Origin: Doris montereyensis
Lineage: Eukaryota; Mollusca; Gastropoda; Nudibranchia; Dorididae
Direction of reading: 5' to 3'
DNA: 64,000 nucleotides
Assembly (NCBI GenBank): GCA_037039925.1
Contig: JAXRKP010000287.1
Location: forward strand, 60,001 to 124,000
Positions 59,501 through 64,000 of the stretch are shown one piece after another. Below the pieces are notes generated by a model that had not been told where the DNA came from, did not search any database, and saw nothing but the letters and a program-made list of their open reading frames with translations. A program made the translations under genes and the position numbers. The number at the start of each line of letters is the position of its first letter. Position 1 is the stretch's first letter.

Positions 59501-61510
59501 TATATTGCATTGTTTATTAACAATAACATCTATTACAATCTACTTTTATTAAACATGAAAAGGAATAATACTGCAGTTGGCCCATAACTAGTGAAGATGA
59601 AAGGTATAATACTAATAGATCGAAAAAGCGGTCAGGATCGAGAAATCTTTAGTGTGCCAAATCTTCACAAAAATAAGCAACAAAGAGACAGGGAAACAAA
59701 TAAACACTAAACAATGCTGGACGAAAGTAATAGAGCCATTGGTGCTACGCCCCATCGCGCAATGTTCATCAACAGAGCAAGCCTCATACAATAAACAAAA
59801 AGAAAGCGAAATACAACTGCCATAAGAGAGAGGTGGGAGGGATAGAAGGGGAGAGAGAGAAAGAGGAAAGGAAACATAAAGTATGATAAAGAGAACGAGG
59901 AAGATAAAGAAAGACGAATAGAGAGGACGGAGAAAATGAGAGAGATGAGGTAACATATACAGCGGGAGGAGGGGGCACATGGCTGCATGGTCAGGCTTTA
60001 CTCCAGTCTTTTAATAACAGCGTGGCTGGCTGTGTCGAATTTTATGTAGTAGAGTTTCAATGAACAACATTTATCTTAATTTCTAACGGAATCATTTTTA
60101 TTCTCACATCTAAATAAAATGATGGAACTAACCCCATGACTGAGTCCAATGTGCATAGGTAACACATTCCCATGATGAAAGAAACAGCCACCCCCTGTTC
60201 ATAGCTTTCACAAGTATATATCGCCCCAGCTGCGGCAACACCTCTCCTTAGCTACATACATGCTTCCTATTTGAAAACTCCTCCCTACCCTATGTCTATC
60301 ACTAGTATCACCCTCTCTTCTCCTTTACAATGACATGAGTGATCATCGTTTTGTAATCTTGGCTGTTACCTTCCTACAGTTCAATAGTAAGCCACCTCCT
60401 CCCAAACAGCTCACACGCCTTACGCAATCAAATGGTTTTTCAGATCTTCCCCCACTTCTGGATGTAAGCCTCCCTCCTTAGTCTTTTCTATACAGCAGGA
60501 AGATAGACTCTTGAAGTTTCCAATGTCTTTACACTTCAAAAGCCGTTCTTCCTCTTGTCCAGATGCCACATGTAATCATTGGACCTAAAATTTTCACTTA
60601 TGCCCCTTGACTGAAAAACATGACGTTTAAAAGATAATTTACTCGCCTCACAGTGCTTTGTTATCTCTTAAAGTCATATATCTGGAATCCTCAGGTTCTA
60701 AGCTTTAACATGGTATATAACACTTGTAAGAAATATAACATGTAGCCTACATTTTGACAAAAAGAGGAAATGGGGATGGACCATTTTGTGAAACTTGCCA
60801 CATGCACAATTAAATTATTTAAGAGTTGTCTTTTTCCTTTTAGTTTAAACAATCTTTAAGGGCCTATACATAAAGTTCTTTCAGGGCCCATAGAACCGAG
60901 TTCATCCCCGTTTCAATAGCATGAGCCCTTTCCTGTGATACTACATTTAAAGCATTTTGAATTTTTGTTGAAACTACCTACAATATAGATTCTAGCCAAT
61001 ATACCACACTTCCCATCTTGCAGGAAACAATGAAACCTACGCTTTTACTATAAAAAATTAATTAAATAATTCTTTATGCATTTAGCGTTAGTGGCTCAAA
61101 GAATGTCAGGTAGAATGGTCGGCCCTCATACATAATAACCTCACCAAATCTTGCCCTATTTGCAAAAAATGTGACACCCCTACTCAAGTCAGTTTCAGAT
61201 ATATCGACAATAGGTTTCCTCCCACGGTAGGTTTCCTATTTGATCTCATTATGACACTCTTCGCAACACATTATTTCCTCCACTATTAAGCTTAAGGTTA
61301 ACAATGGAACAGGGAAATGAGAATAGACCTATTAATATTATTTCAACAAAAATCTAACGCTTTTACCAATGCATAAATTAACAAGGCACGCGCTTACCTC
61401 AAACCTGATTGCAGAGTCGCTTCGATCTTCTTGGATTCTTGGTAGGCCTAATAATAATCGTTGAGTGACGGTGAGCTTCGCCTCAGCCCACTTCCGCCGT
61501 GAAGAGACAA
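43398..61510 (-). CDS. Predicted nuclear RNA-binding-like protein, 730 aa, acidic N-terminus, RG/GY-rich C-terminus
   Basis: The exons were assembled from splice sites and phase: 61398-61510 (5' UTR), 57904-58454 (ATG at 58396), 55975-56104, 55582-55718, 51963-52028, 49774-49855, 48812-48919, 48103-48402, 47393-47719, 46566-46751, 45478-45618, 45020-45161, 43398-43479. With three one-base homopolymer corrections the coding length is 2193 nt, 730 residues plus stop. The N-terminal ~165 residues are strongly acidic. Residues about 165-345 contain two RRM-like alpha/beta segments, followed by a basic KE-rich linker, an RGG-like stretch, a Gln/Leu helix and a GY-rich end. Such architecture is common in nuclear RNA-binding proteins (hnRNP, matrin, nucleolin types); which family is unresolved. 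The RRM assignment is inference from pattern, not from a profile search. Confidence 0.85.
43626..43975 (+). repeat. tRNA-derived SINE, copy 3
   Basis: GTGGCCGAGTGGTTAGGCTG (A box) and GGTCCGAATCC (B box), then GAGTTCCTTGGGAAGGTAC. Antisense to the RRM-like gene and just upstream of its terminal exon. Confidence 0.82.
44152..44511. repeat. GA minisatellite array with TTGTATTATGA units
   Basis: GA-rich runs separated by ATTGTATTATGAGAGAG at about 44278, 44348 and 44392, plus a partial unit at 44152. Lies in the last intron of the RRM-like gene. Confidence 0.95.
45020..45161 (-). CDS. RRM-like gene exon 12
   Basis: Encodes GGQGGGGYGKRAAAYRDQVE, then ESYYDVSSDMDHGADAYGRS and FAYE, between TTTCAAG and AG|GTGAAT. 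The GYGKR motif is repeated from exon 11. Confidence 0.87.
45478..45618 (-). CDS. RRM-like gene exon 11
   Basis: Encodes AFGAASGASGYGKRSTDQHR, then DLMDQQYSRSNRSRDRGMRP and SR, between AACCAAAG and G|GTATAA. Low-complexity G/S/R sequence with a GYGKR motif that recurs in the next exon. Confidence 0.85.
46566..46751 (-). CDS. RRM-like gene exon 10: Gln/Leu-rich helix
   Basis: Encodes MAMNADATKEMVILQSQLSM, then AIKNQLAMLNQTQLAVEQAK and a Ser/Thr/Pro-rich tail, between TTATCAG and G|GTTTGC. Heptad-like spacing of Leu and Met suggests a short coiled coil. Confidence 0.88.
47393..47719 (-). CDS. RRM-like gene exon 9: RG-rich region
   Basis: Encodes ERYDQAKPYRPKLVGGQERS, then RRGGGRTDWASEK and, after a frame change, GDRNKGRQERMSGQTRNFRD and further R/G/S-rich sequence to SPSNA. 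A missing A in the minus-strand AAAA run (47604-47607) explains the shift. Confidence 0.86.
48103..48402 (-). CDS. RRM-like gene exon 8: basic KE-rich linker
   Basis: Encodes KKRVRTQEEDEGAPDAKHRK, then alternating Lys/Glu stretches and SRTPMRRGGGRFGSGKK. An extra A in the minus-strand AAAAA run (48258-48262) breaks the frame; removing it joins ...SPENK to TQKQESAKD. KKRVR and RKK could act as nuclear localisation signals. Confidence 0.85.
48812..48919 (-). CDS. RRM-like gene exon 7; one-base excess
   Basis: Begins TARLV in the frame set by the previous exon and ends CLKAFAKVELGGNVLELHPL in the frame needed by the next. The two frames differ by one base, best explained by an extra base in or near the minus-strand GGTTTTGG run at about 48902-48909. 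Confidence 0.8.
49774..49855 (-). CDS. RRM-like gene exon 6
   Basis: Encodes AGTTKDVLRVMFPFAQEINY and NPEKFKD, between TTACCAG and TG|GTAAGT. GTTKDVLRVMFP.A is typical of RRM helix 1. Confidence 0.83.
51963..52028 (-). CDS. RRM-like gene exon 5
   Basis: A 66-nt exon between ATTTTCAG and CCAG|GTATGT, encoding AYIRFDSKMTNLLTMGSFRV and GP. It was found from splice signals and exact phase match (1 in, 1 out). It sits 124 bp from the hAT-like element. Confidence 0.8.
52152..53638. mobile_element. hAT-like transposon remnant
   Basis: Perfect 13-bp inverted ends CAGGGATGTAAAT / ATTTACATCCCTG enclose 1.49 kb. A minus-strand ORF (52144-52425) reads FWLSNKDCNDEFLSGYIRKV then WCCYCKCGIKYFTGG, resembling a zinc-binding segment near the N-terminus of hAT-type transposases. 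The rest is dense in CTAGATCT words. A clean 8-bp target duplication is not seen (TTATAATG left, ATAATATT right). Confidence 0.72.
53735..54745 (+). mobile_element. Non-LTR retrotransposon reverse-transcriptase fragment
   Basis: The main frame reads IINFVDFEKAFDCVDR, FQVKTSIRQGCILSLFLF; after a stop, other frames read LDFADDLALFSHSQL (catalytic ADD) and VDYFTFLDSIVDKQGETDAN with RIGKARTAFSQLKN. These are the RT palm motifs and the post-RT segment of a LINE. Stops show it is dead. It starts about 100 bp after the hAT-like element. Confidence 0.88.
55338..55378. repeat. Two-unit 20-bp tandem repeat
   Basis: CTCGTGTTCAGACAAAGCGA is followed at once by CTCGTGTTCAGATAAAGCGA. Confidence 0.9.
55582..55718 (-). 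CDS. RRM-like gene exon 4
   Basis: Encodes KGEMYISSASQAMRSVFSLM, then RLTFFYPEINVEIIKK and EGSIEEK, between TTCTTCTAG and G|GTAAAC. GEMYIS..SQAM..V... and the closing VEII fit beta3-alpha2-beta4 of an RRM-like domain. Confidence 0.87.
55975..56104 (-). CDS. RRM-like gene exon 3
   Basis: Encodes QRKWQVKVYPLKPADFVSGQ, then ISRVFKNARESLLYLLSPGR and NARG, between TTAATGCAG and GG|GTAAGT. QVKVYPL followed by an amphipathic helix looks like the start of an RRM-like fold. Confidence 0.85.
56840..57754 (-). mobile_element. Non-autonomous piggyBac-like element
   Basis: Ends CTCACTCACTACC in inverted orientation, flanked on both sides by TTAA (56836-56839 and 57755-57758), the piggyBac target signature. 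Subterminal AAGCCACTCGCTACC and, inverted, AAGCCGCTCGCTCCC are further repeats. Reverse-strand sequence around 57310-57440 encodes DGSDIDDSDLDDSDSDPTFF and YDDLMCDSDDE, like the acidic N-terminus of piggyBac transposases. The catalytic part is missing. Confidence 0.85.
57904..58454 (-). CDS. RRM-like gene exon 2: start codon and acidic N-terminus
   Basis: After acceptor TTTTCAG the first ATG in frame is at 58396-58394 (AGAATGG, purine at -3 and G at +4). It encodes MADTGEPLAEEIAMQSESDL and about 140 more residues very rich in Glu and Asp, with a run of ten acidic residues, ending MPEVNVAVLA at C|GTATGT. Confidence 0.9.
58565..59300 (+). repeat. Dispersed repeat A, copy 2
   Basis: Second copy of the repeat at 665-1280, lying between the first and second exons of the RRM-like gene. 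Confidence 0.85.
59820..59945. repeat. GA-rich purine tract
   Basis: Imperfect GAGAGA/GGAAAG tract of about 125 bp on the + strand. Confidence 0.8.
60021..60210 (+). repeat. Dispersed repeat C without the TIR element
   Basis: Matches the two flanks of the element at 5312-6096 joined together (GATGGAAC-TA-ACCCCATGACTGAGTCC), with about 45 bp of difference at the junction. It acts as a related empty site. Confidence 0.7.
61398..61510 (-). other. 5' untranslated first exon of the RRM-like gene
   Basis: On the minus strand a GC-richer stretch ends TTTGAG|GTAAGCGCG, a strong donor, just where exon 2 needs an upstream partner. The 5' limit is a guess from base composition; no ATG in frame is present. 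Confidence 0.6.
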
Positions 61511-61560
61511 GTGACGATGATAGATGGTCATTCTATGTAGAATCTACATGATTATTAATG
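61485..61560 (-). promoter_or_regulatory. Candidate promoter of the RRM-like gene
   Basis: Minus-strand GGCGGAAGTG (61489-61498) resembles an ETS-factor site of the kind common in housekeeping promoters. No TATA box is evident. Placement follows only from the inferred first exon. Confidence 0.3.
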
Positions 61561-61809
61561 CTTGGGCTATTCTAGAGACAAGACAAATGCGTGTCCACTT
61601 TGAGAACATGTTGTGCTGTTACTGCTCTTGAAACTGCGCGTTTGAAAATAGATCGAGGTCTAAATAGAAAAATAAATAAAGATAGGGGGGGGGGGGACGG
61701 CAGCAACCGCGAAAGCAGAGGAATACGAAGAAGGGGAAATTGGGAAAGTATACTTGGCAAATGGTTGGCTTATGAAGGCCCGCATTACAACAAAATACAA
61801 CAAGTAATC

Positions 61810-62200
61810 TTAAATAAGTGTATGTAAAACAAAGGAAATTATAATTGACTTTAGAAAGAACAAGTGTTATTTACAACCAGTATTTAATAATGGAGAAAAT
61901 ATAGAGCAAGTAAATAATTATAAATATCTCGGTGTTACGGGGGATAAAATTAATTTCAATGGAATGAACATGCCCAGTACACCTTCACAAAAATAAACAA
62001 AGGACTATTTTTTTTAAGAAAGGTAAGTCCGCGTTTAATGAATGAAACGTCAACAGCTCTTTTCTATAGAGTTGCGATCGAAAGCCTACATTGACCTTTT
62101 GTTTATCCGCCTGGGAAGGCAACTGGAACAATGAGTTCAGGGGTAAATTTGACAAAATCATTAAAAGTGTTGGAAAATACACAACATGAATTAATTTTTA
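61810..62200 (+). mobile_element. Retrotransposon RT fragment, CR1/L2/Rex1-like
   Basis: Frames read KEIIIDFRKNKCYLQPVFNN, then NIEQVNNYKYLGVTG and GLFFLRKVSPRLMNETSTAL with FYRVAIES, the thumb/post-palm part of CR1-group LINEs. Frameshifts make it inactive. Confidence 0.8.
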
Positions 62201-62651
62201 GCGGTTTTCTTATCAATTCACAGTCAGGAAAATAGTGCCATACATTCATTAATATCCAAATTAGATATAAGCCAGCGGTGGCTATCAACAGCAGAGAAAT
62301 TAGTTATAATATTATTACCATTTTTGCCTTACGCAATCAGAATATTAAATGGGCATACTTATCGTTGAATCCTGTGATTGTCGTTGTGTGTCTTGGGTGC
62401 ATAGTGATTCTAACATCATGGTATGTATTATGTCTTGAGTTGAATTATAATACAGGCATGCGTATATATCTGCACGCATGCCCTTTATACACCCTGGAAT
62501 AAATTTGCGTCATATACCGAGTACTTTGATACATTTGCCTGATAAATGTAAATTTCCATTGACATTGTTACTCTATTTTTAAGAATACTGTTTTAAAGAA
62601 TGCTACCGGTATTTTTATTTGTACGTTTACCTTTTAAAGGTTTCATTATTT

Positions 62652-62777
<126 letters not shown>

Positions 62778-62849
62778 AGGGTGTCCTTGTTATATTTTAG
62801 TATTTTAGGCACGTCTGCAAAAAGAAATTTCCAGAAGAGATTAATAAAG

Positions 62850-62857
62850 TATTATTA

Positions 62858-62902
<45 letters not shown>
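62850..62902. repeat. (TTA)n microsatellite
   Basis: About 17 TTA units. Confidence 0.97.
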
Positions 62903-62903
<1 letters not shown>

Positions 62904-63505
62904 CACCATTGTTCTCGTTCATGTAGGGAGTGAGAAACAGAGACAGGAACGGAGAGACCGAGAGATTTACTCGTAAAATGTGACTGAGAGTCAGGGAACG
63001 CAATTTACTCCTATATTAGTATTAGGAAGACACTAGATCTAAATCGAAAATGTGCAGGGAAGTATCGCTGCATTGAAACTCAGATAGGCAAATCCATATT
63101 AAATCACCGCATTTGAAGAATTGGAATCATTTCCGTGCCTAGGGAGCCTATTTGACATTTGACAAGCAATATAGAAGTGATAAGTTTTGGTTATTCAAAA
63201 ACATGCGCACTGACGGTAAAATGTACTCTATTAATTAAATTGGTCAGTTATTATGAAAAAAGAAGAGACAAGAAGCCCATTTCCACACATGCAACTTTTT
63301 CTCTTGTCTTTATTTTTATTTTTCTTCGACTTCATTTAATATCTTTATTTTCAATTTTATTTTATTTAATTTCAAATGCTTTTCGTCTCGAAAACCTGAG
63401 CTTTAGAATTATTACCCTTCTCATTTACAGGAGCCCTCTATCTTTCCTTCCCCCATAATAACTCCAGTCCCCTCCAAGCTCGCCACTCGCATCCTTGCTG
63501 GTCCC

Positions 63506-63544
63506 GACCACAGAACACTAAAACTGTTTTAGTGTTCTGTGGTC
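63506..63544. repeat. Perfect 39-bp hairpin
   Basis: GACCACAGAACACTAAAAC, one central T, then the exact reverse complement. The neighbouring 62200-64000 region otherwise shows only microsatellites and no supportable gene. Confidence 0.95.
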
Positions 63545-64000
63545 CTTGACTTGCCGTTGTCATAGTCCTAAGTGCAGTACGAAGTAACAACAGACAACTC
63601 TTAGTAACTACTTCTATTCATAGTAGAGTATCTCCCCTTGAATGAAGAAAAAATAAATGGCCTCGCCTGTTTCTCTGCTATTGCGTGGCGCTTCATCTTG
63701 CTTGTATTACGGCTGTTAAGAAAAGAAAAAAGAGAGAAGAAACTTGGTATGATCCGTTTATTTAAAAATGTTTTATAGCGCATCGGTGTTGGAGACAATT
63801 CCAATTATATACAACCATGGTCGGTTATAGATCTAGTTTCTAAGTCTGCACGCACCGTGTAAATCTAGCCTAAATAGAATGATGATGTATGTACTATCTA
63901 TGTAGATCTAGAGCTAGAGAAAAGATTTAGGGATAAGGGCTATAAATGCTATAATCTAAATTAAGATATGGCAGGTTTCACAAAATGGTCCATCCTCTTT

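Overview
The window looks like animal nuclear DNA, most likely from a gastropod mollusc. It is AT-rich, genes are split into many short exons with GT-AG introns of about 0.1-5 kb, long AT, GA, TATC and TTA microsatellites occur, tRNA-derived SINEs and non-LTR retrotransposons are scattered throughout, and overlapping CTAGATCT words are dense. The gastropod call rests on general resemblance only. No bacterial or phage gene organisation is present. Two protein-coding genes can be rebuilt exon by exon, and they point tail to tail. Gene 1, on the + strand (about 2870-34480), is a lysosomal alpha-mannosidase (GH38, MAN2B1-like) with 25 recognisable coding exons. It carries the metal-site motif HTHND, the nucleophile motif DPFGHS, the QHHDAVSGT motif and the C-terminal beta-domain exons. 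Its signal-peptide exon was not found upstream. Gene 2, on the - strand (about 61500 down to 43398), has one non-coding and twelve further exons' worth of structure (exon 1 untranslated, exons 2-12 plus terminal exon coding) giving a 730-residue predicted nuclear protein: acidic N-terminus, two RRM-like segments, a basic KE-rich linker and an RG/GY-rich C-terminus. I do not recognise its family by name. Both genes show single-base length errors in homopolymer runs inside otherwise conserved exons. Correcting them by one base each restores frame, and the sum for gene 2 becomes exactly divisible by three. This suggests unpolished long-read consensus rather than dead genes. Layout: 1-2870, simple repeats, a dispersed repeat and a SINE. 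2870-34480, mannosidase exons with introns carrying an R2-type (restriction-like endonuclease) retrotransposon, a Tc1/mariner fossil, a 0.8 kb TIR element, a foldback element, duplicated TATC microsatellites and LINE 3' fragments. 34480-43398, intergenic, with a LINE fragment, a second mariner fossil and SINEs. 43398-61500, the RRM-like gene, with introns holding a GA minisatellite array, a hAT-like element, an RT fragment and a TTAA-flanked piggyBac-like element. 61500-64000, another RT fragment, AT and TTA repeats and a perfect 39-bp hairpin. The strongest leads are the family of short terminal-inverted-repeat elements (four structurally different kinds with clear ends), the unassigned RRM-like gene, and the homopolymer frameshifts, one pair of which brackets the catalytic nucleophile of the mannosidase. 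I found no clear new multi-gene system.
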